Below, piece after piece: positions 27,865 through 42,027 of a stretch of DNA of 64,000 nt. The notes below the pieces were generated by a model, which saw nothing but the letters and a program-made list of their open reading frames with translations, did not search any database and was not told the origin of the DNA. The position numbers and the translations under genes are program-made. The stretch comes from Mesorhizobium sp. B2-8-5. GTDB lineage: Bacteria > Pseudomonadota > Alphaproteobacteria > Rhizobiales > Rhizobiaceae. Position 1 is the first letter of the stretch, and each line of letters begins with the position of its first letter. Location of the stretch: contig NZ_CP083951.1 in the NCBI RefSeq assembly GCF_006440675.2, positions 4,373,501 through 4,437,500 on the forward strand, in the 5' to 3' direction.

Positions 27865-27953
27865 TTTGTTGTCCTCGTCACTTCTTTCGTTTCAGGTCCA
27901 GTTCCCGGGCGCGATCCCGAGAACCGAAGCCCATTCATCAATCTCGCGCCGGA

Positions 27954-28352
27954 TCAGAAGATCTGGCAGAGGATCTCGCCGCCGACATTCTGCTCGCGCG
28001 CTTCATGGTCGGCCATGACGCCCTTCGGCGTCGAAAGGATGGCGATGCCGAGGCCGTTGGCGACCTGCGGGATCGACTTGGCCGAGACATAGACGCGGCG
28101 GCCGGGCTTCGAGACGCGCTCGATTTCGCGCACGACCGGAGCGCCGTCGAAATACTTCAGCTCGATCTCGATTTCGGACTTGCCGTTTTCGAAATCGGTC
28201 TGGCTGTAGTCGCGGATATAGCCTTCCGACTTCAGCACTTCGAGGACGCGGGCGCGCAGACGCGAGGCCGGGGTCGAAACGCTCGACTTCTTGCGGCCAT
28301 AGGCGTTGCGGATGCGGGTCAGCATATCGCCGAGAGGATCGCTCAATGACAT
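27954..28352 (-). CDS. rpsH: Ribosomal protein S8
   Basis: The 132-residue protein begins [22 protein letters not shown] and ends with the conserved [32 protein letters not shown]. In E. coli S8 represses the spc operon by binding its mRNA; whether that happens here cannot be told. Confidence 0.97.
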   Translation of the reverse strand: MSLSDPLGDMLTRIRNAYGRKKSSVSTPASRLRARVLEVLKSEGYIRDYSQTDFENGKSEIEIELKYFDGAPVVREIERVSKPGRRVYVSAKSIPQVANGLGIAILSTPKGVMADHEAREQNVGGEILCQIF

Positions 28353-28364
28353 CTCAGTGTCTCC

Positions 28365-28670
28365 TTACCAGCTCGACTTGACCAGGCCCGGGATCTGGCC
28401 GGTATTGCCCAGATCGCGAAGCGCGATACGCGAAAGCTTCAGCTTGCGATAATAGGCGCGCGGACGGCCCGTCACTTCGCAGCGGTTGCGGATGCGGATC
28501 TTGGCCGAGTTGCGCGGCAGCGCCGAAAGCTTCAACTGGGCGCGAAAACGCTCTTCCATCGGCTTGGACTGATCCATGATGATGGCCTTGAGCGCCGTGC
28601 GCTTGGCGGCATACTGGTCGGCGAGCTTGCGGCGCCGGTTGTTCTTCTCGACTGAGCTGGTCTTTGCCAT
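28365..28670 (-). CDS. rpsN: Ribosomal protein S14, zinc-free long form
   Basis: The 101-residue product ends [22 protein letters not shown] and [11 protein letters not shown]. Only one Cys is present, so it is the long form that lacks the CxxC zinc ribbon. I placed the start at [18 protein letters not shown]; an upstream in-frame extension overlaps rplE and is not conserved-looking. Confidence 0.96.
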   Translation of the reverse strand: MAKTSSVEKNNRRRKLADQYAAKRTALKAIIMDQSKPMEERFRAQLKLSALPRNSAKIRIRNRCEVTGRPRAYYRKLKLSRIALRDLGNTGQIPGLVKSSW

Positions 28671-28696
28671 TTCAGATGTTTCCTTTTTCGCTGCCG

Positions 28697-29275
28697 TTAC
28701 TGGCGGAAGGGGAAGTTGAAGGCCTTGAGCAGTGCTCTTGCCTCGTCGTCCGTCTTCGCCGTCGTACAAACGATGACGTCCATGCCCCAGACCTGATCAA
28801 CCTTGTCGTAGTTGATCTCCGGGAACACGATGTGCTCCTTGATGCCCATGGCATAGTTGCCACGGCCGTCAAAGCTCTTCGGGTTCAGTCCGCGGAAGTC
28901 GCGAACGCGCGGCAGCGCGATGTTCACGAGGCGGTCCAGGAACTCGTACATGCGTTCCTTGCGCAGCGTGACCTTGGCGCCGATCGGCATGTTCTCGCGC
29001 ACCTTGAAGCCGGCAATCGAGTTGCGGGCGCGGGTGACGACGGCCTTCTGGCCGGCGATCAGCGCGAGATCCTCGGCCGCGACCGAGGGCTTCTTGGAGT
29101 CTGCGGTTGCTTCGCCGACACCCATGTTCAGCACGATCTTGTCGATGCGCGGAACCTGCATGTCGTTGTCGTAGCCGAACTGCTCCTGCATCGCCTTGCG
29201 GATGGTCTCGTTGTAGACCTTCTTGAGGCGCGGCTCGTTCTTGGCAGTTGCCTGCTTGGTTTCAGCCTTAGCCAT
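28697..29275 (-). CDS. rplE: Ribosomal protein L5
   Basis: The 192-residue 5S-rRNA-binding protein has [16 protein letters not shown] and [15 protein letters not shown] sequence ([21 protein letters not shown]), ending [16 protein letters not shown]. Its start overlaps the rplX stop by 8 bases, implying translational coupling. The first 20 residues are a lysine/alanine-rich alphaproteobacterial extension. Confidence 0.97.
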   Translation of the reverse strand: MAKAETKQATAKNEPRLKKVYNETIRKAMQEQFGYDNDMQVPRIDKIVLNMGVGEATADSKKPSVAAEDLALIAGQKAVVTRARNSIAGFKVRENMPIGAKVTLRKERMYEFLDRLVNIALPRVRDFRGLNPKSFDGRGNYAMGIKEHIVFPEINYDKVDQVWGMDVIVCTTAKTDDEARALLKAFNFPFRQ

Positions 29276-29582
29276 TGATGACTTCTCCCGAACGCTTGGC
29301 GACGCGCACCTTCTTGCCATCCTTCTGGATGGTGAAGCCGACGCGGGTCGGCTTGCCGTCCTTGGGGTCGGCCAGCGCGATATTCGACAGGTGGATCGGC
29401 GCTTCCTTTGTGATGATCCCGGCCTCTTGGGACTGGGTCTGCTTCTGGTGACGGCGAATGAGGTTCACGCCGCGGACGACCGCGGTGTCTTCCTTCGGCT
29501 GCACCGACAGGACTTCGCCCGAACGGCCCTTGTCCTTGCCGGCAAGCACGACGACCTTGTCGCCTTTTTTGATCTTTTGCAT
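29268..29582 (-). CDS. rplX: Ribosomal protein L24
   Basis: The 104-residue assembly-initiator protein has a KOW motif at its N-terminus ([22 protein letters not shown]) and KVGF-like [22 protein letters not shown] at the end. It overlaps rplE by 8 bases. Confidence 0.97.
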   Translation of the reverse strand: MQKIKKGDKVVVLAGKDKGRSGEVLSVQPKEDTAVVRGVNLIRRHQKQTQSQEAGIITKEAPIHLSNIALADPKDGKPTRVGFTIQKDGKKVRVAKRSGEVING

Positions 29583-29594
29583 TGGTCCGGCTCC

Positions 29595-29963
29595 TTACAG
29601 CACTTCAGGCGCGAGCGAGATGATCTTCATGTGGTTCTTGGCGCGCAATTCGCGCGGAACCGGTCCGAAGATACGGGTGCCGATCGGCTCTTTCTTATTG
29701 TCGACGAGAACGGCCGCGTTCTTGTCGAAACGGATCACGCTGCCGTCCGGGCGGCGGATGTCCTTGGCCGTGCGAACCACGACCGCCTTCATCACATCGC
29801 CCTTCTTAACGCGGCCGCGCGGAATGGCTTCCTTGATCGACACCACGATGATGTCGCCGACGGAGGCATATTTCCGCTTCGAGCCGCCCAGCACCTTGAT
29901 GCACATGACACGACGGGCGCCGGAATTGTCCGCGACGTCGAGGTTTGTTTGCATCTGAATCAT
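29595..29963 (-). CDS. rplN: Ribosomal protein L14
   Basis: The 122-residue protein starts [21 protein letters not shown] and ends [24 protein letters not shown], both invariant parts. It opens the spc section of the super-operon after rpsQ. Confidence 0.97.
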   Translation of the reverse strand: MIQMQTNLDVADNSGARRVMCIKVLGGSKRKYASVGDIIVVSIKEAIPRGRVKKGDVMKAVVVRTAKDIRRPDGSVIRFDKNAAVLVDNKKEPIGTRIFGPVPRELRAKNHMKIISLAPEVL

Positions 29964-30046
29964 GACTGGCCGCCTTCTTCTTTTCTAACGGGACGGGTTC
30001 TTTCACCCCTCCCCGGTCTGTCCAAAATTCGGTTTGTTCGCCCGGA

Positions 30047-30286
30047 TCAAGCCTGATCCGAAGAGACAACAACCCAGCGCTTGTCCTTGGAAATCGGCTT
30101 CGATTCCTGGATGAACACCTGGTCGCCGACCTTGTGGGCGTTGTTCTCGTCGTGCGCCTTGTACTTCTTGGTCATGCGCACGGTCTTCTTCATCACCGGA
30201 TGGGTGAAGCGACGCTCGACCTTGACCACGACCGTCTTCTCGTTCTTGTCGCTGACGACGGTGCCCTGCAGGATGCGCTTTGGCAT
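30047..30286 (-). CDS. rpsQ: Ribosomal protein S17
   Basis: The 79-residue OB-fold protein has the family core [22 protein letters not shown] and [17 protein letters not shown]. It is the last gene of the S10 section, 11 bases after rpmC. Confidence 0.97.
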   Translation of the reverse strand: MPKRILQGTVVSDKNEKTVVVKVERRFTHPVMKKTVRMTKKYKAHDENNAHKVGDQVFIQESKPISKDKRWVVVSSDQA

Positions 30287-30297
30287 GGTTCTCGTCC

Positions 30298-30498
30298 TTA
30301 AGCCTTCTTGGCCGCGGATTTTTCCGCGGCGATGGTCTTGATGCGCGCGATGTCCTTGCGGACCTGCTTCACGCGCGCGGTCTTCTCGAGCTGGCCGGTG
30401 GCCTTCTGGAAGCGCAGGTTGAACTGCTCCTTCTTGAGGGCCGCCAGGTCGTCGGTCAGCTGATCCTGGGTCTTGGTCCGGATGTCTTCGGCTTTCAT
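30298..30498 (-). CDS. rpmC: Ribosomal protein L29
   Basis: The 66-residue helical protein near the exit tunnel has [21 protein letters not shown] and [10 protein letters not shown]. It lies between rplP and rpsQ. Confidence 0.96.
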   Translation of the reverse strand: MKAEDIRTKTQDQLTDDLAALKKEQFNLRFQKATGQLEKTARVKQVRKDIARIKTIAAEKSAAKKA

Positions 30499-30510
30499 GA
30501 TCGCCTGTCC

Positions 30511-30924
30511 TTATTCTGCGATGCGCTGCACGAAGCGCGTCTTGACCGAGAGCTTGGCGGCGCCAAGACGCAGCGCTTCACGAGCCGTCTCCTCGCTGAC
30601 GCCGTCGATCTCGAACATGATACGGCCGGGCTTGACGCGCGCCGCCCAGTAGTCGACTGCGCCCTTGCCCTTACCCATGCGGACTTCGGTCGGCTTCGAG
30701 GTGACCGGCAGGTCCGGGAACACCCGGATCCAGACGCGGCCGGCGCGCTTCATCTCGCGGGTGATCGCGCGGCGGGCCGCCTCGATCTCGCGCGCGGTGA
30801 CGCGGTTCGGCTCAAGCGCCTTCAGCCCGAAACCGCCGAAATCCAGATTGGTGCCGCCCTTGGCGGTACCGTGGATACGGCCCTTGAACTGCTTGCGGAA
30901 CTTTGTGCGCTTTGGCTGCAGCAT
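30511..30924 (-). CDS. rplP: Ribosomal protein L16
   Basis: The 137-residue protein near the peptidyl-transferase centre starts [19 protein letters not shown] and contains [23 protein letters not shown] and [18 protein letters not shown]. The Arg in the last motif is a target of hydroxylation in some bacteria. Confidence 0.97.
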   Translation of the reverse strand: MLQPKRTKFRKQFKGRIHGTAKGGTNLDFGGFGLKALEPNRVTAREIEAARRAITREMKRAGRVWIRVFPDLPVTSKPTEVRMGKGKGAVDYWAARVKPGRIMFEIDGVSEETAREALRLGAAKLSVKTRFVQRIAE

Positions 30925-30951
30925 CGTTCTAACTCCAAATTCTCAAATGTC

Positions 30952-31683
30952 TCAGGCGTTCTCGCGACGGCGGCCGCGTTCACGCTCACCGCCAGCACCG
31001 CCGCCATGCGCGGCATCACCTTCGGTTGCACGGCGCTCGGAGGCCATCGGGTCATGCTCGAGGATCTCGCCCTTGAACACCCACACCTTGACGCCGCAGA
31101 TACCGTAGGCCGTGTTCGCCTCGGCCGTGCCGTAGTCGACATCGGCGCGCAGCGTATGCAGCGGCACGCGGCCTTCGCGATACCACTCCATGCGCGCGAT
31201 TTCGGCGCCGCCGAGACGGCCGGAGCAGTTGATGCGGATGCCTTCGGCGCCGAGACGCATGGCCGACTGAACGGCACGCTTCATAGCGCGGCGGAACGCG
31301 ATGCGGCGCTCGAGCTGCTGGGCGATCGACTGGGCGACCAGCGTGGCGTCGATTTCCGGCTTGCGCACTTCGACGATGTTGAGGTGCGTTTCGGACTTCG
31401 TCATCTCGGTCAGCTTCTTGCGAAGCTTCTCGATGTCGGCACCCTTCTTGCCGATGATGAGGCCCGGACGCGCGGCGTGGATGGTGACGCGGCACTTCTT
31501 GTGCGGACGCTCGATCACGACCTTCGAGATCGCGGCCTGCTTGAGTTCCTTCTCGAGATACTTGCGGATCTTGAGGTCCTCGTGCAGCAGCTGGCCGTAT
31601 TCGCCGGTGTTCGCGAACCAGCGCGAATCCCAGGTACGGTTGATGCCGAGACGCAGCCCGATCGGATTGACTTTCTGGCCCAT
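30952..31683 (-). CDS. rpsC: Ribosomal protein S3
   Basis: The 243-residue mRNA-entry protein starts [14 protein letters not shown], has a KH domain ([19 protein letters not shown]) and [28 protein letters not shown]. The last 35 residues are a Gly/Arg-rich tail. Its start shares one base with the rplV stop (TAATG), so translation is coupled. Confidence 0.97.
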   Translation of the reverse strand: MGQKVNPIGLRLGINRTWDSRWFANTGEYGQLLHEDLKIRKYLEKELKQAAISKVVIERPHKKCRVTIHAARPGLIIGKKGADIEKLRKKLTEMTKSETHLNIVEVRKPEIDATLVAQSIAQQLERRIAFRRAMKRAVQSAMRLGAEGIRINCSGRLGGAEIARMEWYREGRVPLHTLRADVDYGTAEANTAYGICGVKVWVFKGEILEHDPMASERRATEGDAAHGGGAGGERERGRRRENA

Positions 31684-32072
31684 TATGCGGCCTCCCCTTT
31701 TTCCTCGACTTCACGAACGACGATCGTGAGGTGCGAGAACGGCTTTTCGATACGGCTGGCGCGACCGCGGCCACGGGCGTGGAAACGCTTCATGACGATC
31801 GACTTGCCGACATAGGCTTCCGCCACGATCAGAGCGTCAACGTCGAGGTCGTGATTGTTTTCCGCGTTGGCGATCGCCGATTCCAGCGTCTTCTTGACCG
31901 TGCCGGAAATCCGCTTGGCCGAGAATTCAAGATCGGAAAGCGCTGTCGCGACCTTCTTGCCGCGGATCAGCGCGGCAACCAAGTTGAGCTTCTGCGGGCT
32001 GATGCGGATCGTGCGCAGAACGGCACGCGCCTCGTTATCAGCAAGCCTGCGCGGAGCTTTGGCCTTGCCCAT
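31683..32072 (-). CDS. rplV: Ribosomal protein L22
   Basis: The 129-residue tunnel-lining protein has the long beta-hairpin ([27 protein letters not shown]) and [18 protein letters not shown]. It overlaps rpsC by one base. Confidence 0.97.
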   Translation of the reverse strand: MGKAKAPRRLADNEARAVLRTIRISPQKLNLVAALIRGKKVATALSDLEFSAKRISGTVKKTLESAIANAENNHDLDVDALIVAEAYVGKSIVMKRFHARGRGRASRIEKPFSHLTIVVREVEEKGEAA

Positions 32073-32074
32073 GA

Positions 32075-32353
32075 TTATTTCCTCTTCGCCTTTTTATCCG
32101 CGCCGTGACCGTAATAGGTCCGGGTCGGAGCGAATTCACCGAACTTGTGGCCGACCATGTCTTCGTTCACCGAGACGGGAACGTGCTTCTGGCCGTTGTA
32201 GACACCGAAGGTGAGGCCGACGAACTGCGGCAGGATGGTGGAGCGACGGCTCCACATCTTGATCACCTCATTGCGACCACCTTCACGAACCTTGTCCACC
32301 TTCTTGAGAAGGTAGCCGTCGATAAAGGGGCCTTTCCAAATCGAACGAGTCAC
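32075..32353 (-). CDS. rpsS: Ribosomal protein S19
   Basis: The 92-residue head protein starts [20 protein letters not shown] and ends [22 protein letters not shown]. The start codon is GTG, preceded by a GAGGT ribosome-binding site; no closer ATG gives the conserved N-terminus. Confidence 0.97.
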   Translation of the reverse strand: MTRSIWKGPFIDGYLLKKVDKVREGGRNEVIKMWSRRSTILPQFVGLTFGVYNGQKHVPVSVNEDMVGHKFGEFAPTRTYYGHGADKKAKRK

Positions 32354-32369
32354 TTGGCGTTACCTCTTC

Positions 32370-33203
32370 TTAGCTCTTGCGCTGATGACGCGAGCGCAGG
32401 ATGAACTTGTCGGTCGCCTTGTTGGACCGCGTCTTCTTGCCCTTGGTCGGCTTGCCCCAAGGGGAAACCGGATGGCGACCACCGGAGGTGCGGCCTTCGC
32501 CGCCGCCATGCGGATGGTCAACCGGGTTCATGGTCACGCCGCGATTGTGCGGGCGCTTGCCGCGCCACACGGTGCGACCGGCCTTGCCGTCGTTGATGTT
32601 GCCGTGGTCGGGGTTCGACACGGCACCGACGGTGGCCATGCAGGAGCCGTGCACGACACGCTGCTCGCCCGAGTTGAGGCGCAGGATCGCCATGCCCTGG
32701 TCGCGGCCGACGAGCTGGGCGTAACCGCCAGCCGAACGAGCGACCTGGCCGCCCTTGCCCGGCTTCAGCTCGATGTTGTGGACGATCGTGCCGACCGGCA
32801 TCGACGCCAGCGGCATCGCGTTGCCCGGCTTCACGTCGACCGCTTCGCCGGCCACGATCTTGTCGCCGGCAGCAAGACGCTGCGGGGCCAGGATGTAGGA
32901 CAGCTCGCCGTCATCATACTTGATCAGCGCGATGAAGGCGGTGCGGTTCGGATCGTATTCGATACGCTCGACCGTGCCGACGACGTCGTACTTCTTACGC
33001 TTGAAGTCGATGATGCGGTACGAACGCTTGTGACCGCCGCCGATGAAGCGGGCCGTGATGCGGCCGTAATTGTTGCGGCCGCCCGACTTGGTCAGGCCTT
33101 CGGTCAGGCCCTTGACGGGCTTGCCCTTGTAGAGGCCCGAGCGGTCGACGATGACCAACTGGCGGGTGCTCGGCGTTACCGGGTTGAATTTCTTAAGTGC
33201 CAT
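32370..33203 (-). CDS. rplB: Ribosomal protein L2
   Basis: The 277-residue protein, essential at the peptidyl-transferase centre, has [35 protein letters not shown] and the invariant [23 protein letters not shown]. It lies between rplW and rpsS. Confidence 0.98.
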   Translation of the reverse strand: MALKKFNPVTPSTRQLVIVDRSGLYKGKPVKGLTEGLTKSGGRNNYGRITARFIGGGHKRSYRIIDFKRKKYDVVGTVERIEYDPNRTAFIALIKYDDGELSYILAPQRLAAGDKIVAGEAVDVKPGNAMPLASMPVGTIVHNIELKPGKGGQVARSAGGYAQLVGRDQGMAILRLNSGEQRVVHGSCMATVGAVSNPDHGNINDGKAGRTVWRGKRPHNRGVTMNPVDHPHGGGEGRTSGGRHPVSPWGKPTKGKKTRSNKATDKFILRSRHQRKS

Positions 33204-33225
33204 TGTCCTGTCCTCGCGGCCTTGC

Positions 33226-33519
33226 TCAGAGACCCGTCGCGACGTCGATCGACTGGCCGTCGGCCAGCGTCACAACCGCCTTCTTGACGTCGCCCTGGCG
33301 GCCAACAGTGCCGCGGAAGCGCTTGATCTTGCCCTTGCGGACGAGCGTGTTCACAGCCGTCACCTTGACGCCGAAGAGAGCTTCCACGGCAGCCTTGATT
33401 TCCGGCTTCGACGCCTTCTTGGCGACGTTGAAGACGACCTGGTTCTGCTCGGAAGCCATGGTCGACTTTTCGGTGATCGCCGGCGAGACGATCACGTCGT
33501 AGTGACGGAGGTCGGTCAT
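33226..33519 (-). CDS. rplW: Ribosomal protein L23
   Basis: The 97-residue tunnel-exit protein, docking site for trigger factor and SRP, has [24 protein letters not shown] and [18 protein letters not shown]. Its start overlaps the rplD stop by 4 bases. Confidence 0.97.
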   Translation of the reverse strand: MTDLRHYDVIVSPAITEKSTMASEQNQVVFNVAKKASKPEIKAAVEALFGVKVTAVNTLVRKGKIKRFRGTVGRQGDVKKAVVTLADGQSIDVATGL

Positions 33520-34136
33520 TTAAAGCGCTCCTCGAGAGCCTCGACGGCGGCCTTCGAAAGGACCAGCGTGCCGCGGCGCAGAATGTCGTAGACGTTGATG
33601 CCCTGGATGGGCAGCACGTCGATGTTGGGAATGTTGGTCGCGGCCAGCTTGAAGTTCTGGTCAAGCTCGGCGCCGCCGATAACCAGGGCGTTGGTCAGCC
33701 CCAGCGTCTCGAGGTTCGCCACCAGCGCCTTGGTCTTGGCTTCGGTGAGCTTCAGCTCGTCGACGATGATCAGCGAAGCGCTCTTGGCCTTGGCCGAGAG
33801 AGCGTGCTTGAGGCCAAGCGCACGGACCTTCTTCGGCAGCTCGTGCTCGTGGCTGCGAACGACCGGGCCGTGTGCCTTGCCGCCGCCGCGGAACTGCGGA
33901 GCGCGAGCCGAGTGGTGACGGGCGCGGCCCGTACCCTTCTGCTTGTACATCTTGGCGCCGGTGCGCGCGATTTCGGCGCGGCCCTTGGCCTTGTGCGTGC
34001 CCTGCTGCTTCTTGGCAAGCTGCCAGCGCACGACGCGCTGCAGGATGTCCTCGCGCGGATCAAGGCCGAAAATCTCCTCGGAGAGTTTCACCTTGCCGGC
34101 GTCCTTGCCGCCCAGCGTTGTGATCTTGAGATCCAT
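33516..34136 (-). CDS. rplD: Ribosomal protein L4
   Basis: The 206-residue protein has a globular part and the tunnel loop [30 protein letters not shown]. In E. coli L4 represses its own S10 operon; no matching leader is clear here. Its ATG shares a base with the rplC stop (TAATG). Confidence 0.97.
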   Translation of the reverse strand: MDLKITTLGGKDAGKVKLSEEIFGLDPREDILQRVVRWQLAKKQQGTHKAKGRAEIARTGAKMYKQKGTGRARHHSARAPQFRGGGKAHGPVVRSHEHELPKKVRALGLKHALSAKAKSASLIIVDELKLTEAKTKALVANLETLGLTNALVIGGAELDQNFKLAATNIPNIDVLPIQGINVYDILRRGTLVLSKAAVEALEERFK

Positions 34137-34855
34137 TATTCGGCTCCCTCAGTGGCCGGGGCTTCGTTCTTGGCGGCAGCAGCGGCACGGATCGCGGCGG
34201 GCTTCGGCGCATTGGCCGGCAGCGCAACCTTGGCGGCGTCGCGAACCAGGATCCAGGCGCCCTTGACGCCGGGAACCGCGCCGCGGATCAGGATCAGGCC
34301 GCGATCGGCGTCGGTCGAGACGACCTCGACATTCTGCGTGGTGACGCGGGTGTCGCCCATGTGGCCGGCCATCTTCTTGCCCTTGAACACCTTGCCGGGG
34401 TCCTGGCGCTGACCGGTCGAACCGTGCGTGCGGTGCGAGACCGAGTTACCGTGCGTGGCGCGGCCGCCACCCATGTGGTGACGCTTGATCACGCCCTGGA
34501 AGCCCTTGCCGGTCGAAGTGCCGGTGACGTCGACCTTCTGGCCGGCGACAAAGTGCTCGACGGTCAGCTCGGCGCCGACGTCGATCATGTTGTCGGCGGA
34601 GACGCGGAACTCGGCGACCTTCGCCTTCGGCTCGACGGAAGCGGCGGCGAAATGGCCGCGCATCGCCTTCGACGTGTTCTTCACCTTGGCAAGGCCAACG
34701 CCGAGCTGGACGGCGGTGTAGCCGTTCTTCTCCTGCGTGCGCTGGGCCACGACCTGGCAGTTCTCCATCTGGAGAACGGTGACGGGAACGTGTTCCCCGG
34801 CATCGTTGTAGATGCGGGTCATTCCCACCTTCTTTGCAATCACACCTGAACGCAT
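34136..34855 (-). CDS. rplC: Ribosomal protein L3
   Basis: The 239-residue protein starts [28 protein letters not shown] and has the long loop [20 protein letters not shown] followed by [15 protein letters not shown]; the Gln in this loop is the PrmB methylation site. A 30-residue Ala-rich tail extends the C-terminus. The gap to rpsJ holds a tandem hairpin repeat. Confidence 0.97.
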   Translation of the reverse strand: MRSGVIAKKVGMTRIYNDAGEHVPVTVLQMENCQVVAQRTQEKNGYTAVQLGVGLAKVKNTSKAMRGHFAAASVEPKAKVAEFRVSADNMIDVGAELTVEHFVAGQKVDVTGTSTGKGFQGVIKRHHMGGGRATHGNSVSHRTHGSTGQRQDPGKVFKGKKMAGHMGDTRVTTQNVEVVSTDADRGLILIRGAVPGVKGAWILVRDAAKVALPANAPKPAAIRAAAAAKNEAPATEGAE

Positions 34856-34863
34856 CGGTTCAA

Positions 34864-34970
34864 TTCCTTTAGAGTTCCCTGTCGGGGCTATCGCCCCTCC
34901 ACGCCTCTTGTTCCTTTAGAGTTCCGGGCCAGGGGCACCGCCCCTTACCGCGCTCTCATTCCCTTAGAGC
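34864..34970. repeat. Tandem hairpin repeat between rpsJ and rplC
   Basis: TTCCTTTAGAGTTCC occurs at 34864-34878 and 34911-34925, with a third partial copy (TTCCCTTAGAG) near 34959 at the rpsJ end. Each unit of about 47 bases also holds a GC stem (GGGGC-TATC-GCCCC and AGGGGC-ACC-GCCCCT). The repeats fill the 108-base gap. Confidence 0.75.
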
Positions 34971-35272
34971 TTGATCTCGACGTCGACACCGGCCGCCAGA
35001 TCGAGCTTCATCAAAGCATCGACCGTCTGCGGGGTCGGATCGACGATGTCGAGCAGCCGCTTGTGCGTGCGCATCTCGAACTGCTCACGGCTCTTCTTGT
35101 CGACGTGGGGCGACCGGTTGACCGTGAATTTCTCGATCCGCGTCGGCAGCGGAATGGGGCCGCGGACGTTGGCGCCGGTGCGCTTGGCGGTCGACACGAT
35201 TTCGCGCGTCGAGGCGTCGAGCACCCGGTGGTCAAACGCCTTAAGGCGGATGCGGATATTCTGTCCGTTCAT
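34964..35272 (-). CDS. rpsJ: Ribosomal protein S10 (NusE)
   Basis: The 102-residue protein starts [19 protein letters not shown] and has [29 protein letters not shown]. It also works as NusE in antitermination and transcription-translation coupling with NusG (53.6 kb). It opens the S10 section, after tuf. Confidence 0.98.
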   Translation of the reverse strand: MNGQNIRIRLKAFDHRVLDASTREIVSTAKRTGANVRGPIPLPTRIEKFTVNRSPHVDKKSREQFEMRTHKRLLDIVDPTPQTVDALMKLDLAAGVDVEIKL

Positions 35273-35341
35273 GCGTCAATTCCTTGTTCTGGCGCGGCGC
35301 GGGCAGCTCCCGCGCCCGCGACAGATCGGTTTCAGTCCAAA

Positions 35342-36517
<1,176 letters not shown>

Positions 36518-36582
36518 GTGATCTCTCCATTCCTGCCTGCCCGTGCGGGCCTTGAATTAAGGTCTCGTGCAACCCGCTCGAG

Positions 36583-38673
<2,091 letters not shown>

Positions 38674-38700
38674 GGGAGGTGCCTCTCAGTCTCTTTCGCG

Positions 38701-39180
<480 letters not shown>

Positions 39181-39552
39181 TTACTTCGGACGCTTGGCGC
39201 CGTATTTCGAACGACGCTGCTTGCGGTTCTTCACACCCTGCGTGTCGAGCACGCCGCGGATGATGTGGTAGCGGACGCCCGGCAGATCCTTGACGCGACC
39301 GCCGCGGATCATGACCACCGAGTGCTCCTGAAGGTTGTGGCCTTCGCCGGGGATGTAGCCGATCACTTCAAAGCCGTTGGTCAGGCGAATCTTGGCCACC
39401 TTGCGCAGCGCCGAGTTCGGCTTCTTCGGCGTCGTGGTGTAGACGCGCGTGCAGACGCCCCGCTTCTGCGGGTTCTGCTGCATGGCCGGGACCTTGTTAC
39501 GCTTCACCGGCGCCAGGCGCGGCTTGCGGATCAGCTGGTTGACGGTAGGCAT
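39181..39552 (-). CDS. rpsL: Ribosomal protein S12
   Basis: The 123-residue decoding-centre protein has [21 protein letters not shown] and [15 protein letters not shown]. Both lysines whose change gives streptomycin resistance (Lys43 and Lys88 in E. coli numbering) are present, so the sequence is of the sensitive type. It is the first gene of the super-operon. Confidence 0.98.
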   Translation of the reverse strand: MPTVNQLIRKPRLAPVKRNKVPAMQQNPQKRGVCTRVYTTTPKKPNSALRKVAKIRLTNGFEVIGYIPGEGHNLQEHSVVMIRGGRVKDLPGVRYHIIRGVLDTQGVKNRKQRRSKYGAKRPK

Positions 39553-39797
39553 TAAACCCTCTTGTCTCTCAATTCCGTGTCTGCCCTGTCAGGGCCGCTC
39601 AAAGCGTCATTCCCATACGCAAATTCGGGCAACACACCGCGCTTCGCGGTCCTGCCCGAACAAATTGCAGAGGAAGCGGAAGCCGCTTCATGCGCGCCGG
39701 AAATGTCTTTTCGCTCGTAAAACGAACCCTGTTTGAGGCAAACTCCGAAGCGTGTCGCTTCGGAAAGGAGAGCCTCACATCGGTTCTGACGTCGCGG

Positions 39798-39826
39798 CTT
39801 CTACTCGCAACCCCAGGGTCCGTCAA
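39798..39826 (-). promoter_or_regulatory. Candidate sigma-70 promoter of the str-S10-spc-alpha super-operon
   Basis: On the minus strand TTGACG (complement of 39821-39826) and TAGAAG (39798-39803) are 17 bases apart. Transcription would begin near 39791, about 240 bases before rpsL. The 460 bases from 39553 to 40012 hold no other gene I can support; short GC palindromes such as ACCGCG-CTT-CGCGGT near 39637 lie in the leader. Confidence 0.5.
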
Positions 39827-40012
39827 CCCCGGCGCGGCAAATATTGCGTCCAACCGAAAGCTGGGCAGCCATGCGAAAAACGCATGTAATTTTCTTGCGT
39901 CTTTTTTCAAGAGCGAGGAAGAAAGTGACCGGCTTTGCGCTGTCCTGTGCCCTTGCTTCGTGCCAAAAGGCGGCTTGCACCGGACAATCTCCGGGGAAAC
40001 GAGGAATCAGCC

Positions 40013-40294
40013 GTGAACGACAATGAAGAACGGCCGGTCACGATCATCACCGGGCGGGTCTGGAAGAAGAAAGGCGGCAAGCCGGAGGGCGTGCATGTGA
40101 TGCTGGTGGCGCCCGACGATGATTCTGCCGTGCGCCGCGCGCTCGAATCGCTCGCCGCGGAAGGTTACGCCGAGGCCGAACTCGACCAGATCGGTGACAT
40201 GGAGGGCGAGCCCGACGAGGAGCCGCATCTGTCGGCCTATCAGGGCGCACTGGAGGGCGAAGTTTCGATCGTCACCTTTGAAGAGCCGATCTGA
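40013..40294 (+). CDS. Small conserved protein of unknown function
   Basis: I do not know the function. The 93-residue acidic protein starts at GTG, 8 bases after GAGG; longer in-frame readings run into the intergenic region. Visible segments are PVTIITGRVWKKKGGKPEGVHVMLVAPDDDSAVRRALESLAAEGY and a very acidic C-terminus (DMEGEPDEEPHLSAYQGALEGEV). There is no signal peptide or membrane segment. It is divergent from rpsL and 83 bases before the oxidoreductase gene. Confidence 0.75.
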   Translation: MNDNEERPVTIITGRVWKKKGGKPEGVHVMLVAPDDDSAVRRALESLAAEGYAEAELDQIGDMEGEPDEEPHLSAYQGALEGEVSIVTFEEPI

Positions 40295-40377
40295 AAAGCG
40301 CGGCCAGCCGTCATATTTCCCAGACCCGCCGGACAAATCTGTCCTGCCTAGACACACTTTCATTCCTTGGAGTTTCC

Positions 40378-41307
40378 ATGACCAGCAGTCCCATCAAGCT
40401 CGGCATCGTCGGCGTGGGCAAGATCGTGCGCGACCAGCATTTGCCGGCGGTCGCCAAGGATGGCGACTTTCAGCTCGCCGCAGCGGCCAGCCGCCACGGC
40501 AAAGTCGACGGGATCCCGAACTATCCAACGATCGAAGCCATGCTTGCGGCCGAACCCGGCCTCGAGGCGGTCTCGCTCTGCATGCCGCCGCAGTTCCGTT
40601 ACGACGCCGCGCGCACCGCGCTGGAGGCGAAAAAGCATGTGTTCCTCGAAAAGCCGCCGGGCGCCACGGTCAGCGAAGTCGAACACCTCAAGGCGCTTGC
40701 CGAAGAGAACGGCGTCTCGCTCTTCGCCAGTTGGCATTCGCGCTATGCGCCGGCGGTGGAGGCCGCGCGCGCATTCCTTGCCTCGGCCAGACTGACTTCG
40801 GCCGCCATCAATTGGAAGGAAGACGTGCGCCGCTGGCACCCGAACCAGGAATGGATCTGGGAACCCGGCGGCTTCGGCGTGTTCGATCCGGGCATCAACG
40901 CGCTGTCGATCGCCACCCACATCCTGCCTGCTATGTTCATCACCTCGGCCGTGCTCGATTTTCCGGAGAACCGCGCGGCACCGGTCGCGGCCCATGTCGC
41001 CTTCCGCACGTCCAACGGCCTGCCGGTGACGATGGAGCTCGACTGGCTTCAGACCGGCCCGCAGAGCTGGGACATCGTCGCCGAGACCGACAAGGGCAAG
41101 ATGGTGCTGTCGGGCGGCGGCGCTAAGCTCGCTGTCGACGGCAAGGTCGTCCACGACGAGCCCGAGGCCGAATATCCGATGCTTTACAAGCGCTTCGCCG
41201 AGATCGTTCGCGCCGGCACTTCGGATGCCGACCTCGCGCCGCTGCAGCACGTCGCCGACGCCTTCATGCTCGGCAAGCGCAACGTGGTCGAGGCGTTCTT
41301 CGACTGA
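40378..41307 (+). CDS. Gfo/Idh/MocA-family oxidoreductase, probable D-galactose 1-dehydrogenase
   Basis: The 309-residue enzyme has an N-terminal NAD(P)-binding Rossmann fold (LGIVGVGKIVRDQHLPAV) and the family motif EKPPGATVSEVEHL. The substrate domain contains WKEDVRRWHPNQEWIWEPGGFGVFDPGINALSI, which resembles rhizobial galactose 1-dehydrogenases that feed the De Ley-Doudoroff pathway. It stands alone, with no other galactose genes, so the substrate is uncertain. Confidence 0.8.
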   Translation: MTSSPIKLGIVGVGKIVRDQHLPAVAKDGDFQLAAAASRHGKVDGIPNYPTIEAMLAAEPGLEAVSLCMPPQFRYDAARTALEAKKHVFLEKPPGATVSEVEHLKALAEENGVSLFASWHSRYAPAVEAARAFLASARLTSAAINWKEDVRRWHPNQEWIWEPGGFGVFDPGINALSIATHILPAMFITSAVLDFPENRAAPVAAHVAFRTSNGLPVTMELDWLQTGPQSWDIVAETDKGKMVLSGGGAKLAVDGKVVHDEPEAEYPMLYKRFAEIVRAGTSDADLAPLQHVADAFMLGKRNVVEAFFD

Positions 41308-41340
41308 GGCGGCGGCAACGCGCCGAGGCCAACGGCATCC

Positions 41341-42006
41341 TCACTCGACGATCGCAATGGCGAAGCCGTCATAGCCCTTGGCGCCTACGGTCTGGATGGC
41401 GGTGCCGTCCAGCCGCTTCTCGCCGCCGATGAACGAAAACGCGGCGCGAGCGCCTTCGACATTGGCGTCGCCGCTGTTCTTTTTCACGACCGCGCCGTCG
41501 CGGATGACGTTGTCGCAGACGATGACGGTGCCTGGGCGCGACAGCTTCATGGCCCGGATCAGATAGTTCGGGTTGTTCGGCTTGTCGGCATCGATGAAGA
41601 TGAGGTCGAACGGTCCGGCATCTTCGTCCGCCAGCTTGCCAAGCGACTGCAGCGCAGGGCCCACGCGCAGGTCGACCCTGTCGGAAACCCCTGCCCGCTC
41701 GAAATTCGAGCGCGCGACCTTGGCGTGGTGCGGATCGAGCTCCAGCGTCACGACCTTGCCGTCCGCCGGCAATCCCCTCGCCATCCAGATGGTCGAGTAG
41801 CCGCCGAGCGTGCCGATCTCCAGCACCTTCTTCGCACCGCGGATGCGCACCAGCAGCGACAGCAGCTTGCCCTGCGCGGCCGACACGTCGATCGCCGGCA
41901 GGCCCTGATCGCGGTTGGCCTCAAGCACCGCATCCAGAACGGGATCCGCTTCGAAAAGAGAGGAAACGATGTAGTCGTCGACAGCCGTCCAAGTCTTGCT
42001 GCTCAT
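41341..42006 (-). CDS. SAM-dependent O-methyltransferase (class I, catechol-OMT-like)
   Basis: The 221-residue enzyme has the methyltransferase fold with SAM site VLEIGTLGGYSTIWMARGL, acidic residue VVTLELDPHHAKVA and metal-site region DLIFIDADKPNNPNYLI, placing it in the cation-dependent OMT family. The start follows GAGGAAGAACT. A 17-base perfect inverted repeat starts 22 bases upstream and may control it. It converges with the oxidoreductase gene. Substrate unknown. Confidence 0.88.
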   Translation of the reverse strand: MSSKTWTAVDDYIVSSLFEADPVLDAVLEANRDQGLPAIDVSAAQGKLLSLLVRIRGAKKVLEIGTLGGYSTIWMARGLPADGKVVTLELDPHHAKVARSNFERAGVSDRVDLRVGPALQSLGKLADEDAGPFDLIFIDADKPNNPNYLIRAMKLSRPGTVIVCDNVIRDGAVVKKNSGDANVEGARAAFSFIGGEKRLDGTAIQTVGAKGYDGFAIAIVE

Positions 42007-42027
42007 AGTTCTTCCTCGTTCGTGAAG

